Positions 37,965 through 50,535 are shown, counted from the stretch's first letter. The stretch is DNA of 64,000 bases from Paramecium sonneborni (GCA_905182985.1 CAJJDN010000132.1:258523-322522); one strand, 5' to 3'. Made by a program: numbers and translations. The notes: generated by a model not told the origin, from the letters alone.

Positions 37965-40238
37965 ATGCAAGTTCATACTGATAAAAGTCCTGTAATTCGA
38001 ACTACAAAATCAAGAGTAGCAGTTTCCCCAAATTCTATGAAATCAATTCCAATAACACATAAAGTAATCAATCGTATAATGGTTCCAATATACTTAAGAG
38101 ATCAATAATAATAATAACAACAACCATAAAATCCAGATGTGATTAGATTGTAATAGGAATTGGAGATGTGGATTTAAAGATACAGAGAATTAGAATAAAT
38201 GTATTAGGGACATAAGAATCATTTAGTTATTGTATATAAAATAATTATGAACAGATTACATAATATTAAGAGCGTATTGATATGTTAGTTTAAGAGAATC
38301 ATCAATTATCTCTCATTTTAGAATCACGTATTTAAGAAGTTTAATAGTGGGAAAGAAGTTACTAAGAGTTACAATAACAATTACAATATAATCACACAAA
38401 TAGAGAATCTGAATTTCAAATTCAAATTAATTAATACTCTAATGTTATAACAAATTATGAAAAGAATATGAATGAATTGAAAACCACTCTCCAATTAAAT
38501 CAATAAGAAAGTTTATAATGGAGAGAACGTTGTGAGTATTTATAAAAGGAATAAGAAAAATTGAGACAGTATTATGAAAATCAACGTCAATAGGATGCTG
38601 AAATGCTTATGCAAAGTGCTGATCAACAACGTTAATAAAATGAAAATGAAGTTTATAAACTTAGAAGTTAATTAGATAGCAGAATGAAAGAATTAGAATA
38701 ATTTAAGTAATAAAATCATCAATTAGAATAAACCTTGATTGAAGTTGGATCAAGTTAATAAAATTATGAAACTAAATTACTACTATTAACATAAGAAATT
38801 GAAAATAGTAATAATGTATTCTAGAAAAAAGTATAATAATTTGAACAGACAAAAAAAAGGAATTAAGAATTAGAACAAGAAAATTAGATTTTGAGAGAAT
38901 AATATGATCAATTTGCTTAATAATTAGATTTCTATAGGTAAAAATATGAGCAAGAAGTATTGAACTAAAGAAAACAGGAAAATTCAAAGTTGGATAGAGA
39001 ACGAACATTATCGGAAGAAATGAAAAGAATCTAATAATAAATTGAAGAGAGAGATAGAAGAATTAAATAATTAGAAGTTTAAATATAAGCCAATTCTTAA
39101 TACTAATAATAATTGATATAATTAGAAGATAAATGCTAAGTTTATTAATAAGAAATTGAAAGATTAAATGGTTAAGTTAGATTAAAGGAATAATAGATCT
39201 AATAGATTTAATAACACAATGAATAAGTTTAATAAAAACATTACAAAAATGAAAACACTTTAATAAAAATTCAAAATGATTATCAACAGTTGATTATACA
39301 ATAAACTACATATTCAAATAATTTAGAATAATTGTAAAAAGTAAAATTGTAATTAGAAGAGAGAGTTGTATTATTAGGAAGTGAAATTGAGAGATTGAAT
39401 GATATTTAAAGATAATTGATGAATGAACTTGAATAGAATGTAAGAACAAGAAGAAATGAGAATGAAACTCTTAATACAGAAAGATAGAAATACTCAATCC
39501 TTATTGAATAATAATCTAGAGAGTTATCAGAATATAAATTGAAACTCAATTAAATTGAGTTAATTAGAAGTTAATCCGAATAACTTAAATCTGATAATGA
39601 TAGATTAAATTAATTATTAAGACATTTATAGAATGAAAATGAATAATGGAGATCTAATTATAATAAATTGGAAGAATAATTATAATAGGAATATGAGACA
39701 AAAATTATTATGTTATCATAAGAAATAGAAAGATTGTCTATTCTCATTAATGAGAGAAGTACTGAAATGGAAACTAATAGAAGGAAAGTTACTATTTTGG
39801 AGGAAGAATTAAATAAGAAAAGATATAGTTAAGATGAAAAATTGGCTATGCTTACAAGTGAAATAGAAAGACTCAATCTTTTAAATCTCTCTTATTCAGA
39901 ATAAATTGAATTACTCAAAACTAAATTAATTAAACAAGATTCATAAGATCTACTTTTATTAAAAGAGAAAAACTTATATTTAAATTAGGAGATAGAACGC
40001 TTATAAAATATAGTAGAAGATCTTACTAAAGAATTAGAAATTTATAGGTATCTTATTTTTATATAATTTCAGACTTAAATATGCTGATTAATTTGGAGTA
40101 GGATCAAAGTATGAAGAATTACTTCTCTATTTGTCTTTATATAAAGTAGAAATTGAAAGTTTAAGAGCTTAATTGACTGATAAAGAAAAAGAAGTTAATG
40201 ATATGCGCAGATCACAATTGGCTCCATACAGAAGATGA
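37965..40238 (+). CDS. Long coiled-coil protein
   Basis: Start MQVHTDKSPVIRTTKSRVAV: a short basic Ser/Thr/Pro-rich head, a Gln run, then about 680 residues of coiled coil with very high Gln, Glu, Leu and Asn (for example LEMWIQRYRELEQMYQGH). Repeated units of the form E(I/L)ERL occur throughout. It ends EVNDMRRSQLAPYRR. One probable intron lies near 40046-40073. Probably structural or cytoskeletal; no named family. Confidence 0.75.
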
Positions 40239-40291
40239 TGTTATATATGAATTCTATTTTAAATAATTAATTTTAAAAATAAAACTTCATA

Positions 40292-43003
40292 TCACTATTG
40301 GATTTCATGATTTTTATATTGTTGCACCACACTCCATAATTTATCTCTTGAAACTAATCAATTATTTAAAATAACTTCTCAAAATTTTCATAATCATAAT
40401 TAAAGCAGCTGCAAATTGATTTAAATTCAAATTTTCATTTTTTTTCTTATTCAATTTCTTTATTAATTATTAACAGTTTCTTTCCAATTAAGCTTTCTTA
40501 TAATAATGACAAAAACTCTTTCAAATACAATTAGTTTGTTTAAGTAGATTTAAATTCATTAAACATATCAATTATTTCTTCAGGATGAATTTCATATATT
40601 TTATAATTTTAGAACAAAATAATATATAATAATTATATTTGATATTCAATATATGATACATCCTTCTTCATTCTTTCTACGTTCAGCATCTTAAATCTAT
40701 TTTTTTAATGATTAAATTTCTTATTTATTTTGTGCAATCTTCTACTTCATTCCTAACAATTGATCTTCACTTGGACCTTATTGAGATTATCTTGCATCAG
40801 GTCCTATTGATTCTTTCTCTAATCTAATCTATTCCTATAAATCCTTTATTTCCTAAATTAAAAGGTTTCTTTTCTTCTCCTAAAAATTTACTTATTCTTT
40901 TTTCTTTTTCAATTCCTCTTCCTTGTTTATCACCTAAACTTTAGATTATTATAAATTTAATTATTATTCTTCAGAGTTTGCTTATATCTTTGAATATTTT
41001 GAAAATAGATCCTCTATCATTTTGTTATAATTTCGTTATAAGCTCTCTGTAAATGCAGTACATTATTAAAATTAGTAGTTTTGCTTTAATAATAAATCTA
41101 TCATATTATTAAATGTTTAAGAGAATGAATCAATATCTTTATAATTCATTTTATTTATATTCTTTGTCAATAAATTATCATTATCACATTAGCTAGTATA
41201 AAAACAAAATTAATAAGCTTATTTTTCTTTAAATGCTAGAATTTCTTACAATGTTTTTTTATATTATTGATATGATCTATTTTTATTATTTAAAAAACAA
41301 GTAGGAAATATTTTTTACAAAGAAATATCTTTAAAATCTCTAAATTATTTGTATATTTCTATTTCATTAACTTTTTAATTTTCTTTCATCCAATTCTCAA
41401 CTGATTGGACAAATGATTTAAGACTTTAATTATAGATATCTTTTGTATAATCTTCACAAATAGATACCCATAATTAATCTAATTACAATGATACTGGTTT
41501 ATTCAGTAAATCAACAATTTATTCCATATACAAATACATTAAAGGCCCATTCAAATTGTAACTGTTGACTTATTTACAGACACTTCCTAAAGTAATTCTA
41601 TCTTTCAATGATGAAATTGAAGCTTGATATTCTGATGATCCTTAAGGAGCAATAAAAGCTACATCCCTTTGTTTAATTAATTTTTCAAACTATTAACTTT
41701 TATTGGCCTTGACAAGAAACTCTTATAATTCAGTTATTGGACGAGCTTAGAGAGTATCTCGTTAAACCCATATAAAATTAGGTAATAATTGCATTAAAGC
41801 ATATTCATTACCAAATAATCTTAATATTGTATCAAGAACTGGAAAATACTAAATACTATTATCATCTAATTTTAGTGTATTGTATAATAAAGTTGAGGAA
41901 CTTAAAGTAACAAAAGCTTATAACATTTAATTATCAGTACACTAACAATCTATAAAATAATAACTTTTTTATTCTATTACAAGTGGTTTTGATAACATAT
42001 ATATTCCATTATTTCCAAATTTTGATTTACTATTTGTATGAGCAATTTCATTAAGTAATGTACTTTTACCTGATTTATTTTACCCTATAATTGCAACCAA
42101 AATAATTGAATTGTGATCATTACTTAGAATATTATTTAAATCTTATTGCAATTTAATTAATCCATTTTTTTAGACAACAATCTCGCAAATATCTTAACCT
42201 GAATAGTTTTGAGATGATAATTTTGAAGGTAATAGCTCTAGAGTTTATAATTATTATTTAGCATTGGCAATTAATTATTATTTATCTTTTCCTGTCAAAA
42301 CAGAAGCTATTGGTTCTCTGTTTGGAGGTGGATACTAATTTTGCCCTGTTTTTCCACCTAAAGGTATGTCAGAATTGGTTAAATTACTAACATTAGGTAA
42401 TTCTCCAACGGATGGTTATTTTAATGAGGTTTTCAGTTAAACTTCATTTTTCTGAATCTCTTCTTCACTATCGTAAATAGGTTATTGAAATTGCTTATTA
42501 GTTTATTTTATTATTGATGATGTAACTCTAGGTTATACTTCAATGATTGGTTGTTATTAAGGACTAGCATTAGGTTTGAATAATGGTTATTTTGTGAATT
42601 GTTGTTGTGTTTGTTAGATAGAATTTAAATCATATCCTCTGGTATTTGAAATAGGTTATTCATGTCTAGGTTTTTGTGATTGTTAAAAATAAGGTTTATG
42701 TTCTGATTGAAATGATTGGTTTGTTTATTAAATTCTTGAATCGATTATTGATGATTAACCTGGTCTTTGAATAGAAGAATAATTAGGATTGGCTTGATTT
42801 TAAGTTGACAAATAGAGAGCATTTGTTTTATTGATTCTAATAGTAAAGATAAAAACTAATACGCTTGTTTCTATTCATCAAGTGGTTCTATTATGATAAT
42901 ATCTTAACTCTCTTCAGAATTTTCGGATTCTTAAAAGTTCTCTCCGAAACCATATTTGTTTTAATCTAATGGATTGGATTATATAATTACAGGTTGATTG
43001 CAT
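40292..43003 (-). CDS. Guanylate-binding-protein-like large GTPase with Gln-rich N-terminus
   Basis: Start MQST at 43003, intron at about 42964-42988, then an acidic segment (NFQESENSEESQDIIIIEPL). After a second intron comes a low-complexity Gln/Pro/Asn region (about residues 60-250). The GTPase core follows: P-loop LVAIIGQNKSGKSTLLNEIA (around 42075) and a candidate RD-type G4, LPNFIWVQRDTLQARPI, as in GBP/atlastin proteins. A helical C-terminal half completes it. The G3 region (YYFIDCQ) departs from the usual DTEG. About 880 residues. The 3' end is uncertain: without a last intron the frame would run into the neighbouring convergent gene, so the stop may be near 40292. Head-to-head with the DHHC gene, starts 23 bp apart. 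Confidence 0.7.
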
Positions 43004-43026
43004 TGAAATACGTTTTTATTTTATTA

Positions 43027-44080
43027 ATGAAATATTATAGGGAAGGGCAATTGCTTCGATATATTGGTACATGGATTCCATTGACAGTTCTTGTACTAAT
43101 AGTTCTATACTTTTATGTAGTTTATATGGAGGTATGTGGTGCATATTCATGTTAAAGACTTATTTGATGCCACTTATAAAATCAGAGTATGTTTCTAGAC
43201 CATTAATGGAGATTAATACATACTTGATTCAATTAGTACACATCAATGACTATGTTTTCAGCAATCAAATAATGGGAATAACGATATCATTACATATCAT
43301 TCTCATATTATTCACAATTACATTAGTCAGAGTCGTTGTTACTATTCCTGGTTATGTACCTGTAGAATGGTTAAATAAAATAGAGAATGAGATACTTTAA
43401 ATGATTGTGAATGAAGAAAAAATGATTAATCAAAATAAGAAAGGATCTTAAACTTCAACATCTTTTTCATCAGAGGTAGATGATGAATAGCGTAACAATT
43501 TAAATGAGAAATTCAAAAATGAACTCATAGATAAATAAGGTAGAAGACATTGTAAAAATTGCAGAGCTTTTAAACCAAAACGTTGTCATCATTGCAGACA
43601 ATGTAAAACCTGTTGGTTAAAAATGGATCATCATTGCTAATGGTTAAATAACTGTATTGGTTATGGTAATTATAAACTTTTCATTAATTTGCTTGGTTAT
43701 GCATGTATTCATTAAATTTCTATACATAGGGGTTTTGATTACATTTATTATGATTACCTACAGTCGCTGTTATTATGACACTATGAATTCATATTCCACT
43801 GATGCTAAGTTGTTTTTAGTGTCTTTTACATTTCTATTTTGTTGTTTCCTATGGATTCTTTTAACTGCTTTCACTCTCTTTCATTTATGGTATTATCATC
43901 AATAATACTGAGATTGTTAGGGCAATCAAACAAAACATCACAACCCTTGAGTACTGTGAAAGTAAACCAAGATAACAAATTTAAAAAGGAATCTGGAAAA
44001 ACATATTCGAAGTTTTCGGGACAAACCCGCTTGTTTGGTTTTTACCTATTTAACCAGATACCAAACCAATATTAGATTGA
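43027..44080 (+). CDS. DHHC-type palmitoyltransferase
   Basis: Integral membrane S-acyltransferase. Start [18 protein letters not shown] leads into the first transmembrane helix; an intron at about 43133-43158 follows. The DHHC cysteine-rich domain reads [36 protein letters not shown] then IGYGNYKLF. All zinc Cys/His positions are present, but DHHC is followed by Gln rather than the usual Pro. Two more introns are needed: about 43709-43733, and a 31-nt one at about 43890-43920. The latter restores the TTxE motif (NITTLEYCE) and the C-terminal TTxE/PaCCT-like segment, [17 protein letters not shown]. Ends DTKPILD. About 320 residues. Confidence 0.88.
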
Positions 44081-44089
44081 TATGAATAT

Positions 44090-45554
44090 TCTAAATATTA
44101 ATGTTCAATAAAGATTATTTGTCCAAAATACTCTAATTTCAACGACTAAAAAATATTACATCTGAAAAAGATTATGAACCCATACTAATGAGCTTCATTT
44201 AATAAGCTAAACTTCATTATTTACCCAATCATAGATTTATTTTAAAATACAAACTAAAAATTGATTATTTTCTAATTCTTCTTAAAGGCAGATATTTGAA
44301 ATTAATAACGACTCCCATAAAATTTCTATTTAAATCCAACAACTAAAACTCTTTACTATAAGGGTAAAGAAAATTATCCTAAAGAGAATCTAATAATCTT
44401 CTAAGATTTATTAAACCAATTGAATATTCAATCCTACTAGATGTTAAGTTTGATGGCACAAATAATTGAAGGACATGTTTTTCTATTTCAAAGCGGTCGC
44501 ATTATTGATGAGGATGAAGCCCTCATAGAATCCATTAAAAAAAAATGCTTAATGTGCAGTCATTACGTTTGATAACTATGAATTTCTACGATTATAAGTT
44601 CAATAATATTTGAAAATTATTCAAACCTCAAAAAGAAGGAAGAACGAAAAAATTGAATATTTAACGTGTCGAGTATTTTAAGATGGAATCAAATATCCTC
44701 ATTTTAAAAAAAGAGTTATTCAAAAATTAAAAAATTCTTCAGAAAGATTAAAACTATGTAACCATCCAAATATGTATACTTTTTTAATGTAATCTCAATA
44801 TGTGTATTTAATATTTGAAGGAGAATTTTATTCTTATCAGAATTATAATAATAATTTTGAAGATTAATTCAGTTGGAATGAAACTCAATATGATAGATTA
44901 AAGAAAACATTAAGACATGATTAAAAACAAATAAACAATTGGTTCGTTATCCAATCCAAATTAAGTAAAGTACTTTTGAACTGTTGAAATAATAAAATAA
45001 ATTATCTTAGAGAGAATATATATATTATTAAAATTAGGACCAGGATAATTATTAATAATGTTTATCATTCATTTAATTGTTAATATGTTAGTGCAAAAGG
45101 AAGTGCTCTAACAATTAAAAAAGTTGATGTCTATCGTATTTGTATAGTTAATGATTGGTTTGCAAAGCTTATTCATAAGAAATGAAACGAAAATGGCTCT
45201 AAGAAAGATTTGAAAATCATTTTAATAAAGATATATACTCAAAGAAAATTAGCACTAAAAAAATTAAAAGAACATAATTGAAAATCTAATCCAAATAGTG
45301 ATTCTAATTGTATTGGAATGATTTAGTATCTAATTAAACTTAATGGACATAAATAAATGTTATTATAATATTATAAGATTAGCATTAGGATCATAAATGA
45401 CTAAATAAAGAAATGTTTCCCACATACTTAAGCTAATAATCAATCAATTAGTAAATCTAAAATATCCCCTCAACGAACATATTCATATAGGTTAGGAAGT
45501 AGTAATTCAATGATTAGTAGTGTTACGGTTATTATATGTTATACTGCTGCTATA
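44090..45554 (+). pseudogene. Decayed protein-kinase-like locus
   Basis: Coding-like sequence with breaks. One frame opens near 44442 (MLSLMAQIIEGHVFLFQSGR) and shifts at a nine-A run near 44540. It then continues through SERLKLCNHPNMYTF and QYVYLIFEGEFYSY, which resembles a kinase N-lobe (helix C, 'HPN', strand 5). The frame then meets TGA codons near 44985, 45185 and 45280 while protein-like sequence continues (ALTIKKVDVYRICIVNDWF, and SISKSKISPQRTYSYRLG). Upstream pieces (44090-44440) are in other frames. Pseudogene is most likely; sequence errors or undetected introns are possible. Confidence 0.45.
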
Positions 45555-46788
45555 TTAATTATAAAAAATGAACTATTAAATTTTCTTGAGAATTCGAAAT
45601 TATGAATACGTAAACCCTATATTCAAAGTTGAAGAGTTCTAAATCACTTTAAAGGTAAGATATGTAAAATCTAAATAGACACCAGGAACTAAGTAAACTG
45701 AAAAGTTCATTTTTGATAATATTTATCAAGATGCCACAACTGATGATATTGTTAAAGAAATAGGGTTTGAATAATTAAATAAAGTGATAATAGTTTATGG
45801 ATAAACTGGAAGTGGAAAATCATTTACTTTATTTGGAGATATTCAAAATCCTGGAATAATGCCTTTGATTATTAAAAAATTATTAGTTGATAAACATCAA
45901 CTTAAAATTAACTATAAATTCATTGGATTAGATATGTAAAGCAATTATGTCACAGATGATATGACATAAATAAGCATTTTTGATATGGAAACAGTTTGGG
46001 AATATTTAGCAGCATTTTCTAAATAAAAGCGTAAAGAACATTTGATTGTCACTTTGATTATAAATTAAAAAGACTAAATTAAATTTCTAGATTTAGCAGG
46101 ACCAGAAAGATAAACAAAAGATCTTTCTGAACCATAAAAGTATTAAGAGGCTATATGGGCTACATAGTAATTATAAGTCTTGGGAAAATGTTTAAATTCT
46201 TTTTCTAAAGGTAAAATACAATCATTAGAAGATTCAAAACTCACTCAATAATTAGGATTTAATCTTAATACATAAACCATTTTAATTGGTACTATCTATC
46301 CCACAAATTCAAATTATGATGAAACACTATCTACATTGCAATATATAGATAGAACTAGAAATGCCATTTAATTTCCTAGAAAAGCTTCTGTAAGAACATT
46401 AGAAATCTCAAAAACATAAACTTTGGAAAACCAAGTTAAGATGTTGGAATATGAAAACAAAGATTTAAAAGCTTAAATGTAAAGACTCTAATAAGAATAG
46501 AATAACAAATTAAAAACATTAAAAGACATATTATGTATTGAATTTGATTTGGATAATTTAAATTGTTTAAGTTTTAAAGAAATTCAATAATATAAAATAT
46601 AATAAGAAGCATTAATTGCTAATTAAAATTTACAAATTTAATTAAATGAATAATAAACAATTATTAATTAATTAAAACAAGAAATTTCATAATTAAAACA
46701 AGATATTAAAGATAAATAAGATAAATGGTAAAATTAATTAGTTGAATAAAAATATAAAAATTTTAAAATGAATGAATAATGTGTTACT
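45555..46788 (+). repeat. Direct repeat B, copy 1 (1,234 bp)
   Basis: Matches 46790-48023 at offset 1,235, with one N at 46789 between the copies. It contains the front part of the kinesin gene. Confidence 0.95.
45568..46788 (+). pseudogene. Truncated duplicate of the kinesin gene
   Basis: Same sequence as the first 1,221 bases of the complete gene at 46803-49032, cut by the N. Almost certainly an assembly duplicate. Confidence 0.85.
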
Positions 46789-46789
46789 N

Positions 46790-48023
46790 TTAATTATAAA
46801 AAATGAACTATTAAATTTTCTTGAGAATTCGAAATTATGAATACGTAAACCCTATATTCAAAGTTGAAGAGTTCTAAATCACTTTAAAGGTAAGATATGT
46901 AAAATCTAAATAGACACCAGGAACTAAGTAAACTGAAAAGTTCATTTTTGATAATATTTATCAAGATGCCACAACTGATGATATTGTTAAAGAAATAGGG
47001 TTTGAATAATTAAATAAAGTGATAATAGTTTATGGATAAACTGGAAGTGGAAAATCATTTACTTTATTTGGAGATATTCAAAATCCTGGAATAATGCCTT
47101 TGATTATTAAAAAATTATTAGTTGATAAACATCAACTTAAAATTAACTATAAATTCATTGGATTAGATATGTAAAGCAATTATGTCACAGATGATATGAC
47201 ATAAATAAGCATTTTTGATATGGAAACAGTTTGGGAATATTTAGCAGCATTTTCTAAATAAAAGCGTAAAGAACATTTGATTGTCACTTTGATTATAAAT
47301 TAAAAAGACTAAATTAAATTTCTAGATTTAGCAGGACCAGAAAGATAAACAAAAGATCTTTCTGAACCATAAAAGTATTAAGAGGCTATATGGGCTACAT
47401 AGTAATTATAAGTCTTGGGAAAATGTTTAAATTCTTTTTCTAAAGGTAAAATACAATCATTAGAAGATTCAAAACTCACTCAATAATTAGGATTTAATCT
47501 TAATACATAAACCATTTTAATTGGTACTATCTATCCCACAAATTCAAATTATGATGAAACACTATCTACATTGCAATATATAGATAGAACTAGAAATGCC
47601 ATTTAATTTCCTAGAAAAGCTTCTGTAAGAACATTAGAAATCTCAAAAACATAAACTTTGGAAAACCAAGTTAAGATGTTGGAATATGAAAACAAAGATT
47701 TAAAAGCTTAAATGTAAAGACTCTAATAAGAATAGAATAACAAATTAAAAACATTAAAAGACATATTATGTATTGAATTTGATTTGGATAATTTAAATTG
47801 TTTAAGTTTTAAAGAAATTCAATAATATAAAATATAATAAGAAGCATTAATTGCTAATTAAAATTTACAAATTTAATTAAATGAATAATAAACAATTATT
47901 AATTAATTAAAACAAGAAATTTCATAATTAAAACAAGATATTAAAGATAAATAAGATAAATGGTAAAATTAATTAGTTGAATAAAAATATAAAAATTTTA
48001 AAATGAATGAATAATGTGTTACT
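46790..48023 (+). repeat. Direct repeat B, copy 2 (1,234 bp)
   Basis: Second copy; it continues uninterrupted into the unique 3' part of the kinesin gene. Confidence 0.95.
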
Positions 48024-49032
48024 CAAAAAACATTAATGAGCGAAATGATGAGATAAATGCAACTAGAAAAAGAAATTTGTATAAAAAATGTGATTGAAAA
48101 TTCAAATTAATTGTTAGATGAAAAAACTAATAAACTATTTTAATTGCCAATTAATGCTAACTTAAAGCAATTAGACAATATTAAGATTTAAGAATTAAAA
48201 AAATAAGTAAAGACCGAAATGGAATAAGATTTGTTGAAACAATTGGCATAAATGAAAATAGACAATTAAAATAATTTATAATAAATGAAATAAATGCATG
48301 ATAATATGTTAAAAGATAAAAATAATGAAATGGATTAATTTATTTCTTAATATAAAATGTATAGAGACAAGAAAAAAAATGTAATAAAAGAAATGAAAGA
48401 GGAGATGCTGTAAATGTATGAGATCATGAATAGATATTCATAGTTAATAAATAAAATTGAAAATGGATAATACAGTAGTGGTAATAAGATTATCACAATT
48501 CCAAGAAAAGATAAACCAGTTCATCCTTCTTAATCTCAATTTAAACAGTATATATATATATGAATTTATTTTAGTTTAAATCATTTCCTTGAGAGAAAAA
48601 AATCATTTGAGATTCAAAATAAAAAATCATCAAGTGCAGAAAAATCTTTTCTTTTAACTCCTATTAATAGGGTTTAAAGATCTTAAACTACTTTTTAAGA
48701 TAAACCTATAATTGTTAATCCAAGTGATATTGAACTATTTAATATTAATGAGATGGATATACCTGAATTGAGAGCTTTTATAGTAAAATTGAAGGAATTA
48801 CTTAAAAAGGAATAGAATGAAAATAAAATCAAATCAGAAAAATAAAAATAAGAATTAGCAGAACTAAAAAAAGGTATTTTATGATATAATATTGTTAGAT
48901 AGAGAAGAAATTTAAGCTAAATATAATGTAGAAAGTAAAAAATACAATTTGTAAAGAGTAACAATTGAATCTTAAAACAGACTTCTTACTAAATTAAGAC
49001 CAACAAGTTCACTCTTAAGAAAATAGTCTTGA
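46803..49032 (+). CDS. Divergent kinesin-like motor protein
   Basis: Start MNYQIFLRIRNYEYVNPIFK. The motor has EKFIFDNIYQDATTDDIVKE, P-loop VIIVYGQTGSGKSFTLFGDI, switch II FLDLAGPERQTKD, then QVLGKCLNSFSKGK and DSKLTQQLGFNLNTQTILIG. That is the kinesin order: phosphate loop, switch II, alpha-4 'LNxxxxAL', and 'SxLTxxL'. The motor is short (about 280 residues), and the switch I motif NxxSSRSH is not present; the corresponding position reads KQKRKEHLIVTLI. Long Gln-rich coiled coils follow. Introns at about 48549-48575 and 48875-48899, plus an optional 24-nt one at 46890-46913. Ends LRPTSSLLRKQS. About 720 residues. Confidence 0.82.
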
Positions 49033-49334
49033 TGATTTTTATGAAATTAAGAAATAAATTTTAATAAGGCATTTTCCATTTTTTTGAATTGATTCTTAAA
49101 ACAAAAATGTCTTAAAGGTTATAAATATAATTTCATTAAAAATGTGTTTCTTTAATAAATAATCTAAAGGTAGAATACTAAGTATTTTGATTATTAGAAA
49201 TGATGTCATAAATAATTGATTATAAATGATTAATTGTTATACAATGCATAAAATTACAGTTGGTTCTGATAAAAAATAATTAAAGACATATGAATCAAAT
49301 TGTTTAGTTATGACAACATAATATATATAATTTA
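49033..49334. other. Intergenic, no supported gene
   Basis: About 300 bp of AT-rich spacer between the convergent kinesin and RING-H2 genes. Nothing recognised. Confidence 0.6.
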
Positions 49335-49648
49335 TCATTTATGAATTTTATCTCTGCATGTAGGACATTCTGGCTTTAGTTACAACCATTGTTTGATACA
49401 TTCTTAATGGAAAAAGTGATTGCATTTAAGTATTTTGATTACTTTTTATTCATTTAAGTCTAAGAGACAAATTGCACAAGTTCTACAAACTATTCAAAAT
49501 AATTCTTACTCTTTAAGTTCTAGTTCATCAACACCAACTAATATTGGAATATCATCAAACCAATTTTTGATTTTTCTGGGTTTCACATTCTTTAATTTTT
49601 ATTAGAAACCTGGTGGAAGATAAATAAAATTGAAATTTAGATAAACAT
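49335..49648 (-). CDS. RING-H2 zinc-finger protein (putative E3 ligase)
   Basis: Start MFIQISILFIFHQ at 49648, a 20-nt intron, then VKPRKIKNWFDDIPILVGVD and a 27-nt intron. The RING-H2 finger follows: ETCAICLLDLNEQKVIKIL, KCNHFFHQECIKQWLQLKPE and CPTCRDKIHK, with C-x2-C, C-x-H-x2-H-x2-C and C-x2-C all in place. About 90 residues: essentially a lone RING finger with a short, partly hydrophobic N-terminus. A longer upstream first exon cannot be excluded. Such fingers normally recruit E2 ubiquitin-conjugating enzymes. Confidence 0.75.
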
Positions 49649-50046
49649 TGTACATGAACCTTAAATGTATTTAAATTTAATTCTTACATAGGATGCCAAA
49701 GGAATAAAGGGATTTAAGTCTATGACTTATAAATCCTCTTTTTAATTTCTAAAATCTTATCATATTAACTATTGTTTTATTCATTCTTTCTTCTATTCAT
49801 TTGATTATTTATTTCTCATTTATTAGTTGAATTCAAACTAGATTTATTGAAAAATAAAATCTTTTTATTTGAGATACATTTTTCTCTTTATAAATTATAA
49901 TAACAATTATTAATTAAAATGCAGAATATAAATAGTTAATAAAAACAAAAGAAATAAGAAACACATTAAAATTTATGAATATTATTTAATGTGATTTAAA
50001 GGGTATTTTGTTAGAAAGTTTAATAAAAGCTATTGAATTAAATTTA
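49649..50046. other. Intergenic, no supported gene
   Basis: About 400 bp of AT-rich sequence. A 20-codon ORF at 49920 is too short to support. Confidence 0.55.
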
Positions 50047-50535
50047 TCAGAGTTATTTATGAATTTCATTTGCTAGATCAATTAATTTGGAGAGCAACAA
50101 AATTTTTTGATTATCCATATTTTATGATGCTGCTTATTTGTATTATGAAATTTCTTGTTATAGTTGTTCAATAGTCGCATCTTTTTTTCTTAATAACTTC
50201 TAATTATGAATTAATTCCTTTTAATAATTTTTTTTAATTTTCATCATTTCTCTTTCTTTTTATTTATGAAACTTTTAGATGGTGGCACCAAAATCCTAAA
50301 CATCTTCATCAGTTTTTTAAATCTTAGATTCCTCATTTAAAATAGATCTATTTTTAAGATCTGAATAAATATTATCTTTAACTTCTAATTCTTTTTATAA
50401 GATGTCAATTTTTTATGATAAAAGGTCTATCTTATTAGAAATAGAATAATTGAATACCTTTTATTCATACTTTTATTAAAGAAGTTTCATTTCTTCTTTA
50501 TGTTCTTGTTCAAATTGTTTGATGTCTGAAAGCAT
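50047..50535 (-). CDS. Small coiled-coil protein
   Basis: Start MLSDIKQFEQEHKEEMKLLQ at 50535; about 160 residues of nearly uninterrupted heptads, ending LLSKLIDLANEIHKQL. A 27-nt GT..AG segment at 50431-50457 has the look of a Paramecium intron but is a multiple of three without TGA. The protein is therefore open whether it is spliced or not (nine residues, VFNYSISNK, differ). No family recognised. Confidence 0.7.
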
